In this document: piece by piece, positions 56,451 to 64,000 of the stretch
Layout: every line of letters begins with the position of its first letter
Numbering within the stretch: the stretch's first letter is position 1
From: Nitrosomonadales bacterium
Lineage (GTDB): Bacteria > Pseudomonadota > Gammaproteobacteria > Burkholderiales > Gallionellaceae
Length of the DNA stretch: 64,000 bases
Direction of reading: 5' to 3'
NCBI GenBank assembly: GCA_016235045.1
Contig: JACRME010000004.1
Span: 1-64,000, forward strand
Notes under the pieces: model-generated
The model's database searches: none
The model's input: only the letters and a program-made list of their open reading frames with translations
What the model was told of the DNA's origin: nothing
Position numbers and translations under genes: made by a program

Positions 56451-58352
56451 TTATTTTCCCATCTCCAGCATCAACTGGTTCACCCGCTTCACAAACCCTG
56501 CGGGATCGTCGAGCTGGCCACCCTCGGCCAGCAATGCCTGGTCGAACAACACCGCCGCCCAGTCGTCGAAGCGTTTCTCCTCATTCTTGAGTCGCTGCAC
56601 CACGGGGTGCGAGGGATTGATCTCGAGGATGGGTTGCGAGGTCGGGGCTTTTTGTCCGGCGGCTTTCATCAGGCGCGCGAGGTTGCCGCTCATGTCGTGC
56701 TTGTCCGCAACCAGGCAGGCGGGTGAATCGGTGAGGCGGTGGGTGACACGCACTTCCTTCACCTTGTCGGCCAGACTGATCTTGATCTTGTCGGTCAGCC
56801 CCTTGAACTCGTTGGCCTGCTTTTCCTGCTCCTGCTTCTCGGCTGCATCTTCCAACGCGCCCAGATCAAGGCCTCCCTTGGCGACGGACACCAGTTGCTT
56901 GCCTTCGAATTCGTGCAAGTTGCTCACCACCCATTCGTCCACGCGGTCGGACAGCAGCAGCACTTCGATGCCTTTCTTGCGGAACACTTCGAGGTGCGGG
57001 CTGTTTTTGGCGGCGTTGAAGCTGTCGGCGGTGACGTAGTAGATCTTTTCCTGGCCGTCTTTCATGCGCGCGATGTATTCCTTCAGCGAGACGATCTGCT
57101 CGACCGTGTCGGCCTTGGTGGTGGCGAAGCGCATGAGCGCGGCGATCTTGTCCTTGTTGGCGAAGTCTTCGCCTACGCCCTCTTTCAGCACCTGGCCGAA
57201 CTCGCCCCAGAACTTGGCGTACTTCTCCTTGTCGTTCTCGGCCAGATCAGCCAAGAGGCCCAGCACCTTGCCGGTGCAGCCTTTGCGGATGGCTTCGATA
57301 TCCTTGGACTCTTGCAGAATTTCACGCGAGACGTTGAGCGGCAGGTCGGCCGAGTCCACCACGCCGCGCACGAAACGCATGTATTGCGGCATCAGTTGTT
57401 CGGCATCGTCCATGATGAACACGCGGCGCACATAGAGCTTGATGCCGTGGCGTGCCTGACGGTCGTACATATCAAATGGAGCGCGGCCCGGGATGTACAG
57501 CAGTTGGGTGTATTCCTGCTTGCCTTCGACGCGCGCATGCGTCCACGCCAGCGGATCGTCGAAGTCGTGGCCGACGTGTTTGTAGAATTCCTTGTACTGC
57601 TCTTCGGTGATTTCGTTCTTGCTGCGCGCCCACAGCGCGGATGCCTGGTTGACGGTCTCGTCTTCGTCCAGCGTTTCGTACTTGCCGTCCTTCCACTCTT
57701 CCTTCTGCATCAGGATGGGTTGCACGATGTGGTTGGAATATTTCTTGATGATCTCGCGCAGCTTGTAGCCTGCCAGCAGGTCGTCCTGGCCTTCGCGCAG
57801 GTGCAACGTGATCTCGGTACCGCGCACGGCCCTGTCCACCATCTCGATGGAGAACTCGCCGCCGCCGTCGGATTCCCAGCGCACGCCCTGATCGGCCTTT
57901 TCGCCCGCTCGGCGCGTCAGCACCGACACCTTGTCGGCCACGATGAAGGCGGAATAGAAACCCACGCCGAACTGGCCGATGAGGTGCGCGTCCTTTTGCT
58001 GGTCGCCGGACAGTTTGGTGAAAAACTCGCGCGTGCCGGATTTGGCGATGGTGCCGAGGTTGGCGATCACCTCGTCGCGGCTCATGCCGATGCCGCTGTC
58101 GGCAATGGTCAGCGTGCGCGCTTCCTTGTTGAAGCTCACGCGGATGTTCAGGTCCGATGCATTCTCGTACAGCGCGTCGTTGTGCAGCGCCTCGAAGCGC
58201 AGCTTGTCGCAGGCGTCGGACGCGTTGGAAACCAGTTCTCTCAGGAATATCTCGCGGTTGGAATACAGCGAGTGGATCATCAGATGTAGCAGTTGTTTGA
58301 CTTCGGTCTGGAATCCCAGCGTTTCGCGGCTGGCGGTGGTGCTTGCGGTCAT
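56451..58352 (-). CDS. htpG: Hsp90 chaperone HtpG
   Basis: A 633-aa Hsp90 homologue. The N-terminal GHKL ATPase has [28 protein letters not shown] and [11 protein letters not shown]; the middle domain has the catalytic-loop Arg ([10 protein letters not shown]); a C-terminal dimerisation domain follows. HtpG helps fold clients in an ATP-driven cycle. ATG 58352 is preceded by GGAGG at 8 nt; the upstream codons in the same frame are less likely. Single gene between two inverted repeats. Confidence 0.97.
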   Translation of the reverse strand: MTASTTASRETLGFQTEVKQLLHLMIHSLYSNREIFLRELVSNASDACDKLRFEALHNDALYENASDLNIRVSFNKEARTLTIADSGIGMSRDEVIANLGTIAKSGTREFFTKLSGDQQKDAHLIGQFGVGFYSAFIVADKVSVLTRRAGEKADQGVRWESDGGGEFSIEMVDRAVRGTEITLHLREGQDDLLAGYKLREIIKKYSNHIVQPILMQKEEWKDGKYETLDEDETVNQASALWARSKNEITEEQYKEFYKHVGHDFDDPLAWTHARVEGKQEYTQLLYIPGRAPFDMYDRQARHGIKLYVRRVFIMDDAEQLMPQYMRFVRGVVDSADLPLNVSREILQESKDIEAIRKGCTGKVLGLLADLAENDKEKYAKFWGEFGQVLKEGVGEDFANKDKIAALMRFATTKADTVEQIVSLKEYIARMKDGQEKIYYVTADSFNAAKNSPHLEVFRKKGIEVLLLSDRVDEWVVSNLHEFEGKQLVSVAKGGLDLGALEDAAEKQEQEKQANEFKGLTDKIKISLADKVKEVRVTHRLTDSPACLVADKHDMSGNLARLMKAAGQKAPTSQPILEINPSHPVVQRLKNEEKRFDDWAAVLFDQALLAEGGQLDDPAGFVKRVNQLMLEMGK

Positions 58353-58435
58353 AGGAGCCTCCATGGAAAAAGTGTGCAGGCTATTTGAGGATGGAAGGCT
58401 GTTTTTCAAGCGGCGCGATACTGGAAAAAAACCTT

Positions 58436-58546
58436 TTTGTCCGCAGATTACGCAGATTTCACAGATTTAGAAACAAATCATTCTGGAATTGCGACTTGTC
58501 TGTTGCGCCTGAAAATCAGCGTAATCTGTGTAATCTGCGGATGAAG
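58436..58546. repeat. Inverted repeat of CCGCAGATTACxCAGATT type
   Basis: Left arm (58441-58470) CCGCAGATTACGCAGATTTC and right arm (58513-58540), whose reverse complement starts CCGCAGATTACACAGATTAC, face each other across about 40 nt between folE2 and htpG. Similar CCGCAGATTACGCAGATT phrases are common dispersed sequences in bacteria (from memory). It is likely a small non-autonomous repeat. Confidence 0.75.
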
Positions 58547-58556
58547 CATTTTCCTT

Positions 58557-59354
58557 TTATTCTTTCGTTTTGTCCCGCTCAATCAGCGCATAAGCCGAAT
58601 GGTTGTGGATCGACTCGAAATTCTCCGACTCGACGATATAGGCCTCGATACGGTCGTCCGCATTCAGCACGGCCGCCACGTCGCGCACCATGTCTTCGAC
58701 GAACTTGGGGTTGTCGTAAGCGCGTTCGGTGATGAATTTCTCGTCGGGACGTTTCAGCAGGCCGTACAACTCGCTGGACGCCTGCTCTTCGGCAAAGCGC
58801 ACCACCTCTTCGATCCAGACCGAGCGCTTGGTGCGCACGGTGATGGTGACGTGCGAACGCTGGTTGTGGGCGCCGCGGTCCGAAATCTCCTTGGAGCAGG
58901 GGCACAGGCTGGTTACCGGCACCAATACCTTCATATTGAATCGGTAGACGCCGTCCACGATCTCGCCGATGAAGGTGACGTCGTAATCCAACAGGCTCTG
59001 CACGCCGGAGACCGGCGCGGTTTTGTTGACGAAGTAGGGAAACGTCATCTCGATGTAGCCGGATTGCGCTTCGAGTTTGTCCACCATATCGCGCAGGATG
59101 CTTTCGAAGGACTCGACCGATATTTCCCTTCCGTGCTGGTTCAGAATCTGCACGAAGCGCGACATGTGCGTGCCTTTGAAGTTGTGCGGCAAATGCACAT
59201 ACATGTTGAAAGTGGCAATGGTGTGCTGCACGCCCACGCTCTTGTCCCTGACCACAACGGGATGGCGAATGCTCTTGATGCCGACCTTGTTGATCGCCAG
59301 TTGGCGGGTATCGGCACTGCTTTGCACGTCGGCGATGGGTGTGACGGAATTCAT
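58557..59354 (-). CDS. folE2: GTP cyclohydrolase FolE2 (type IB)
   Basis: A 265-aa protein of the FolE2/MptA group. LFPCSK-type motif [20 protein letters not shown] contains the metal-binding Cys and the family-specific residues; KPNFVED-like [16 protein letters not shown] is at the C-terminus. It converts GTP to dihydroneopterin triphosphate for folate; the IB type works with several metals and often supports growth under zinc limitation. Single gene upstream of htpG. Confidence 0.94.
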   Translation of the reverse strand: MNSVTPIADVQSSADTRQLAINKVGIKSIRHPVVVRDKSVGVQHTIATFNMYVHLPHNFKGTHMSRFVQILNQHGREISVESFESILRDMVDKLEAQSGYIEMTFPYFVNKTAPVSGVQSLLDYDVTFIGEIVDGVYRFNMKVLVPVTSLCPCSKEISDRGAHNQRSHVTITVRTKRSVWIEEVVRFAEEQASSELYGLLKRPDEKFITERAYDNPKFVEDMVRDVAAVLNADDRIEAYIVESENFESIHNHSAYALIERDKTKE

Positions 59355-59424
59355 GGCGAACTCTCTGTAATAATGTTTGTAAACGAATTATACCAAATTA
59401 CCCGACAATTATTGTCTGGTAATT

Positions 59425-61269
59425 TCAATTGACCGATCTCTCCTGGATGGCACGCGCGATGCCAGCCCCGTCCAGGCCGCAATCGGCCAGCATTTGCGCC
59501 GGATTGCCCTGCTCCAGGAACTCGTCCGGCAGCCCCAGGTGCAACATGGTGATATGCAGGCCATGGCGCGCCAGGCACTCGGCCACGGCGCTGCCCGCCC
59601 CGCCCTGCACGACGTTTTCTTCCACCGTGACCAGCAGCGCATGCTCGCGCGCGAGCTTCAGTACCAGTTCCTCATCCAGCGGCTTGACAAAGCGCATGTT
59701 GGCGACGGTGGCATCAAGCTGGTCGGCGGCTTGCAGCGCCGGCGCCAGCATGGAACCAAACGCGAGGATGGCGACATGGTGTCCCTCGCGCCGCACTTCG
59801 CCTTTGCCTATGGGCAAGTCCTGCAAATTCGGTTGAATTGCCACGCCGGGGCCGGTGCCGCGCGGGTAACGCACCGCGCTCGGCGTGCCGAGCCGGAACG
59901 CGGTACTTAACATTTGCCGGCATTCGTTTTCGTCTGCCGGTGCCATCACCGTCAGGTTGGGAATGCAGCGCAAATAGGAAAGATCGAAACTGCCGGCATG
60001 GGTCGCACCATCCGCGCCGACCAGGCCGCCACGGTCGATGGCCAGCATGACCGGCAGGTTCTGGATAGCGATGTCGTGGATGAGTTGGTCGTAGGCGCGC
60101 TGCAGGAAAGTGGAATAGATCGCCACTACGGGTTTATAGCCCTCGCACGCCAGACCGGCGGCAAAAGTGAGCGCGTGCTGCTCGGCGATGCCGACATCGA
60201 AATACCGATCGGGAAATTTCTCCGCGAATTCGACCATGCCCGAGCCTTCGCACATGGCGGGGGTGATGCCAACCAGTTTCTCGTCCTGCCCCGCCATGTC
60301 GCACAACCAGTTGCCGAACACTTCGGTATAGGTCGGGTGCGTGCCGGGCTTGGACACAATGCCGTTGCTGCGGTCGAACTTGCCGACGCCGTGATACAAC
60401 TGGCAATCCTCTTCCGCCAGCGGATAGCCCTTGCCCTTCTGCGTGACGATATGCAGGAACTGTGGGCCTTCCAGTTTGCGGATGTTGCTCAGGGTATCCA
60501 GCAGCACATCGATATCGTGCCCGTCGATGGGACCGATGTAGTTGAAGCCGAACTCTTCGAACATCGTGCCGGGCGTGACCATGCCTTTAATATGCTCTTC
60601 GGCACGTTTGGTGAATTCCAGCATGGGCGGCATGCCCTTCAGCATCTTTTCGCTGCCGCGCCGCATCGCCGCGTAGAAACGGCCCGACATCAATTTCGCC
60701 AGGTAGTTGTTCAGCGCGCCGACCGGGCGCGAGATGGACATGTCGTTGTCGTTGAGGATCACCAGCAGGTTCGCGTCGATCGCGCCCGCGTTGTTCAAGG
60801 CCTCGAACGCCATGCCGCCGGTCATCGCACCGTCGCCGATGATGGCCACCGCACGCTCGTCCGAGCCGCGCAGCTTGGCGGCGACCGCCATGCCGAGCGC
60901 CGCGGAAATGGAGGTGCTGGAATGGCCGGTGCCGAACGTGTCGTAGGGACTCTCGTCGCGCTTGGGAAATCCGGCAATGCCGCCTTTCATGCGCAGGCCG
61001 CTCATTGCGGCGCGGCGTCCGGTCAGCATTTTGTGCACGTAGGTCTGGTGGCCCACATCCCACACCAGTTTGTCTTCCGGCGTGTTGAAAATAGTGTGCA
61101 GCGCGATGGTCAGTTCGACCGTGCCAAGATTGGACGAAAGATGTCCGCCGGTCTTGCTCACCGATTCGATCAGGAATTCGCGCAGTTCGGCCGCCAGTTG
61201 CGGCAACTGGTCGCGCTCCAGCTTGCGCAGGTCGTCGGGGGAATTGATGGTTTCCAGCAGTTTGAACAT
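59425..61269 (-). CDS. dxs: 1-deoxy-D-xylulose-5-phosphate synthase
   Basis: DXS (614 aa) condenses pyruvate and glyceraldehyde 3-phosphate, the first step of the MEP pathway. ThDP binding: [11 protein letters not shown] (His), [18 protein letters not shown] and NDNDMSIS. The transketolase-like central domain has [15 protein letters not shown] and the C-terminal domain is complete. Its ATG overlaps the ispA stop (TAATG). Last gene of xseB-ispA-dxs. Confidence 0.97.
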   Translation of the reverse strand: MFKLLETINSPDDLRKLERDQLPQLAAELREFLIESVSKTGGHLSSNLGTVELTIALHTIFNTPEDKLVWDVGHQTYVHKMLTGRRAAMSGLRMKGGIAGFPKRDESPYDTFGTGHSSTSISAALGMAVAAKLRGSDERAVAIIGDGAMTGGMAFEALNNAGAIDANLLVILNDNDMSISRPVGALNNYLAKLMSGRFYAAMRRGSEKMLKGMPPMLEFTKRAEEHIKGMVTPGTMFEEFGFNYIGPIDGHDIDVLLDTLSNIRKLEGPQFLHIVTQKGKGYPLAEEDCQLYHGVGKFDRSNGIVSKPGTHPTYTEVFGNWLCDMAGQDEKLVGITPAMCEGSGMVEFAEKFPDRYFDVGIAEQHALTFAAGLACEGYKPVVAIYSTFLQRAYDQLIHDIAIQNLPVMLAIDRGGLVGADGATHAGSFDLSYLRCIPNLTVMAPADENECRQMLSTAFRLGTPSAVRYPRGTGPGVAIQPNLQDLPIGKGEVRREGHHVAILAFGSMLAPALQAADQLDATVANMRFVKPLDEELVLKLAREHALLVTVEENVVQGGAGSAVAECLARHGLHITMLHLGLPDEFLEQGNPAQMLADCGLDGAGIARAIQERSVN

Positions 61270-62174
61270 TAATACTTTCTCATCACGATGAAGTCGGCCA
61301 ACTCTCGCAAGCGCCGGGCGGCCGCTCCGAATTCAGTCAAAGCGTCCAGCGCATCGCGGTGCAGTTCCGCCGCCATCTTTTTCGCCTCAGCCACCCCGAG
61401 CAGGGTGACATAGGTCGGCTTGTTGTTGTCGGCATCCTTGCCCGCCGTCTTGCCCAGCGTGGCCGTATCCGCTTCGCTGTCCAGCACGTCGTCCACCACC
61501 TGGAACGCCAGTCCCATGCATTTGCCGAAGCGGTCGAGCTTGTCGAGTTGCGCCTGGGTCAAATTGCCGCGATTATTTTCGGCACCACACTGGGCGCCGA
61601 GCAAAACGGCGGCGCGAATCAAGGCGCCGGTCTTGTGGATATGCATCTGCTCCAGTTCCGGCAGCGAGAGCTGTTTGCCCACACTGGCGAGGTCGATGGC
61701 CTGTCCGCCGGCCATGCCGCGCGAACCGCTGGCCACGGCCAATAATTTGACCATTTGCAACTGTCTGGCGGCATCGTCGTTCAGGCGGTGCTCGGACAAC
61801 AACTGGAACGCCAGACTTTGCAGCGCATCGCCCACCAGCAGTGCAGTGGCTTCGTCGTATTCGACATGGCAGGTCGGTTTGCCGCGGCGCAGCACATCGT
61901 CGTCCATGCAGGGCATGTCGTCATGCACCAGCGAATAGGCGTGGATAAGCTCCACGGCAGCGGCGGCGATCTCGACGCGCTCGACCGGAGCTCCGCTCAG
62001 TTCGCCAGCAGCATAAGCCAGCAACGGGCGCACGCGCTTGCCGCCATCGAGCACGCTGTAACGCATCGCGGCATGCAGGCGTTGCGGCATGGCATCGGCC
62101 TGCGGCAGCAGGCGCTTCAACACTTCTTCAAAACGGGATTGATGGGTGGATACCCAGGAAATAAAGTCGGACAT
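61269..62174 (-). CDS. ispA: Farnesyl/geranyl diphosphate synthase
   Basis: A 301-aa short-chain prenyl synthase. First aspartate-rich motif [18 protein letters not shown], second motif [13 protein letters not shown], and the KT segment in [17 protein letters not shown]. Produces FPP (or GPP) for ubiquinone and undecaprenyl precursors. ATG 62174 (MSDFISW) is 3 nt below the xseB stop; the longer ORF is a shadow of xseB. Cluster order xseB-ispA-dxs is conserved in proteobacteria. Confidence 0.96.
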   Translation of the reverse strand: MSDFISWVSTHQSRFEEVLKRLLPQADAMPQRLHAAMRYSVLDGGKRVRPLLAYAAGELSGAPVERVEIAAAAVELIHAYSLVHDDMPCMDDDVLRRGKPTCHVEYDEATALLVGDALQSLAFQLLSEHRLNDDAARQLQMVKLLAVASGSRGMAGGQAIDLASVGKQLSLPELEQMHIHKTGALIRAAVLLGAQCGAENNRGNLTQAQLDKLDRFGKCMGLAFQVVDDVLDSEADTATLGKTAGKDADNNKPTYVTLLGVAEAKKMAAELHRDALDALTEFGAAARRLRELADFIVMRKY

Positions 62175-62176
62175 CG

Positions 62177-62413
62177 TTAATTCGCATCGCCCGATGCGGA
62201 AAAATCCTTCAGCACACCTTCTTCCAGCACGCGCACCTGCTGCTGCGCATCGTCCAGACGGGAACGGCAAAACGACAACAGTTCCGCACCGCGCTTGTAG
62301 GCTGCCAGCGAATCCTCAAGGGCCAGCTTGCCGGACTCCATGTCCGCCACCACCTGCTCCAGCTCGGCCAGCGCCGTTTCGAAACTCTGCGTCTTGTTGG
62401 TTTTCGCAACCAT
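62177..62413 (-). CDS. xseB: Exodeoxyribonuclease VII small subunit
   Basis: XseB (78 aa) forms exonuclease VII with XseA. FETALAELEQVVADMESGKL and LEDSLAAYKRGAELLSFCRS are diagnostic of this small helical subunit. It starts the isoprenoid operon, as in E. coli. XseA is not in the window. Confidence 0.95.
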   Translation of the reverse strand: MVAKTNKTQSFETALAELEQVVADMESGKLALEDSLAAYKRGAELLSFCRSRLDDAQQQVRVLEEGVLKDFSASGDAN

Positions 62414-62555
62414 TTAGATTCCCTTGTGCGCCAATTCCAGCGTAAGGGCGGCATTTTACCCAAGCGCCCGACACAGAGCCAATTTTTGTTGCCCCTGCTT
62501 TTGATTTCGGGGACAATCCCAGCCCCCTAAAACCGTATTCACAGAAAGAGTGGGT

Positions 62556-63662
62556 ATGTCCGAAATCGCCAAACCACAGCAATTCAACTCGATATCTGCA
62601 CAACCGCCCCTGCGCTGGTATTTCGATCCGAAAGTTCTGGAGATCGAACAGCGCGTGCTGCTCGATGCGGGGCCGCAATACGTTGGCCACGAATTGATGG
62701 TGCCCAATCTTGGCGATTACCACGTGATCGAGTGGATGGACAAAGCCAAGATGCTGGTGCGCAACGAAAATGGCGTCGAACTGCTGTCCAACATCTGCCG
62801 CCACCGCCAGGCCACCATGCTGGAAGGTCGCGGCACTGCCAAAAATATCGTGTGCCCGCTGCACCGCTGGACTTACAAGAACGACGGCGAACTGATCGGC
62901 GCGCCGCATTTCCCCGACAACCCCTGCCTGCACCTGAACAAGACGCCGCTGCAAAACTGGAACGGCCTGTTGTTCGCGGGCAAGCGCGACATCGCCAGGG
63001 ATCTGGAGAACATGCCCGCGTTCAACGAGATCGACTTTTCCGGCTACATGCTGGATCGCGTGGAGATCGACGAATACAACTTCAACTGGAAGACCTTCAT
63101 CGAGGTCTACCAGGAGGACTACCACGTCGTGCCTTTCCACCCCGGGCTGGGCCAATTGGTCAATTGCGACGACCTCAAGTGGACCTTCGGCGAGCAGTTC
63201 AGCGTGCAGACCGTGGGCATCAACGACCTGCACAAGAAGGCGGGCAGCCCGGTCTACGAACAATGGGCCAAACAGATCCACCGCTACAGCAAGGGCGAGA
63301 TGCCGAAGTACGGCGCGATCTGGCTGACCTACTACCCCAACATCACGGTCGAGTGGTACCCGAACACGCTGGTGGTGAGCACCGTCGTGCCGCGCGGCGT
63401 CGATGCCTGCACCAACATCGTGGAGTTCTACTATCCGGAAGACATCGTGCTGTTCGAGCGCGAGTACATCGAAGCCGAAAAGAAGGCCTACCGCGAAACG
63501 GCGATAGAAGACGACGTCATCTGCCTGCGCATGCACCAGGGCCGCCGCGCCCTGTACAAGCAGGGCGTCGAGGAAGTCGGCCCGTACCAGTCGCCGACCG
63601 AGGACGGCATGCTGCACTACCACGAGTTCCTGCGCCGCAACCTCGAACCGCACCTGAAATAA
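62556..63662 (+). CDS. Rieske-type non-heme iron oxygenase, alpha subunit-like
   Basis: A 368-aa oxygenase from ATG 62556 (MSEIAKPQQF); GTG 62550 is a less likely start. The Rieske 2Fe-2S motif is CRHRQATML...CPLHRWTY (C-x-H and C-x2-H). The catalytic iron site is EDYHVVPFH with a downstream Asp in IEDDVICLR. Similar proteins are aromatic-ring-hydroxylating dioxygenase alpha subunits or choline monooxygenase-like enzymes; substrate unknown. No reductase gene is adjacent. Divergent from xseB. Confidence 0.9.
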   Translation: MSEIAKPQQFNSISAQPPLRWYFDPKVLEIEQRVLLDAGPQYVGHELMVPNLGDYHVIEWMDKAKMLVRNENGVELLSNICRHRQATMLEGRGTAKNIVCPLHRWTYKNDGELIGAPHFPDNPCLHLNKTPLQNWNGLLFAGKRDIARDLENMPAFNEIDFSGYMLDRVEIDEYNFNWKTFIEVYQEDYHVVPFHPGLGQLVNCDDLKWTFGEQFSVQTVGINDLHKKAGSPVYEQWAKQIHRYSKGEMPKYGAIWLTYYPNITVEWYPNTLVVSTVVPRGVDACTNIVEFYYPEDIVLFEREYIEAEKKAYRETAIEDDVICLRMHQGRRALYKQGVEEVGPYQSPTEDGMLHYHEFLRRNLEPHLK

Positions 63663-63668
63663 CCGAAG

Positions 63669-64000
63669 TGGGTGCATTGTGGATGCTGGTCGCAGGCCTG
63701 CTGTTTGCCTGCATGGGGGTGCTCGTCAAGCTCGGCGGCCCCCATTTCTCCACCAGCGAGCTCGTTTTCTACCGCTCCCTGTTCGGGCTGTTCATCGTAT
63801 TTGCGATGCAGCACCGCCAGCAAGTCCCGCTCGCCACCGCGCTTTGGCAGGGGCATTTATGGCGCGGCTTGTCCGGCACCTTCGCCATGATGCTGTTCTT
63901 CTATTGCATCAGCGTCCTGCCGCTGGCCACCGCCATCACGCTCAACTATACCTCTTCGCTGTTCCTCACCATCCTCACCCTGGTCGTGTACAAGGACCGC
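63669..64000 (+). CDS. DMT/EamA family transporter (partial, 5' part)
   Basis: The N-terminal 110 residues of an inner-membrane transporter, read from GTG 63669 (VGALWMLVAGLLFACMGVLV); ATG 63684 is an alternative. Hydrophobic segments match the first EamA repeat, including ELVFYRSLFGLFIVF and TAITLNYTSSLFLTILTL. Substrate is not predictable. It follows the Rieske gene by 6 nt on the same strand, suggesting one operon. The 3' end is outside the window. Confidence 0.88.

Overview
The window is a gene-dense, GC-rich (roughly 55-60%) bacterial chromosome segment. Gene order and protein families point to a betaproteobacterium, most likely of the Nitrosomonadales/Gallionellaceae type. Supporting signs are the four-cysteine style of ribosomal protein S4, the argB/HAD-nucleotidase/slmA block, RegB/RegA, FolE2, and the dacA-dat-ybeD-lipB order. 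The taxon is an inference; no 16S rRNA gene is present.

Layout. (1) 1-15180, all on the minus strand: tRNA-Tyr, tRNA-Gly and tRNA-Thr, then tuf and an almost complete S10-spc-alpha ribosomal superoperon (rpsJ to rplQ) with secY, infA and rpoA. Three things are odd: rpoA is frameshifted, rpsD lacks an 11-codon block, and the tRNA-tuf end is joined directly to rpsJ. (2) 15247-33852: housekeeping genes in short operons. They include a Ser/Thr kinase with a degenerate cyclase domain, radC, coaBC-dut, a PEGA lipoprotein, a CBS protein, rppH, proS with a lytic transglycosylase, a TlpA-like thioredoxin with a YqhA protein, a YihY protein, a HugZ-like protein, leuA, a K+ channel, a DAHP-synthase-like gene, slmA, a pyrimidine nucleotidase, argB and hsp20. 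(3) 33984-39528: a copper block with two PCu(A)C chaperone-like proteins and an OprC/NosA-type TonB receptor, divergent from the RegB/RegA redox two-component system. (4) 39600-44585: an HDOD protein, a stand-alone CZB zinc domain, a DacA homologue without its catalytic residues, dat, ybeD, lipB and a CxxC protein. (5) 44586-48306: an accessory island with lower GC. It holds a DUF1643 gene that looks like an integron cassette, an unknown membrane protein, and a TumE/TumA-type toxin-antitoxin pair. (6) 48307-55474: addA, addB, a 7Fe ferredoxin and a glutamine amidotransferase. (7) 55598-64000: a FecR-like protein, htpG, folE2, the isoprenoid operon xseB-ispA-dxs, a Rieske oxygenase and the start of a DMT-family transporter.

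The most striking feature is a family of GC-rich palindromic elements sitting in frame inside genes. Three copies of an exactly 97-bp composite lie inside addA and addB. Each is two inverted REP-like hairpins around a 23-bp spacer of variable sequence, and all three are read in the same frame to give a similar peptide of about 33 residues. Single or related palindromes lie in addA (three more), in the CoaC-CoaB linker, and between ybeD and lipB. They resemble REPINs in structure and Rickettsia palindromic elements in behaviour. Other notable points are the catalytically dead DacA, the kinase with a pseudo-cyclase domain, and a PCu(A)C paralogue that has lost its copper ligands.
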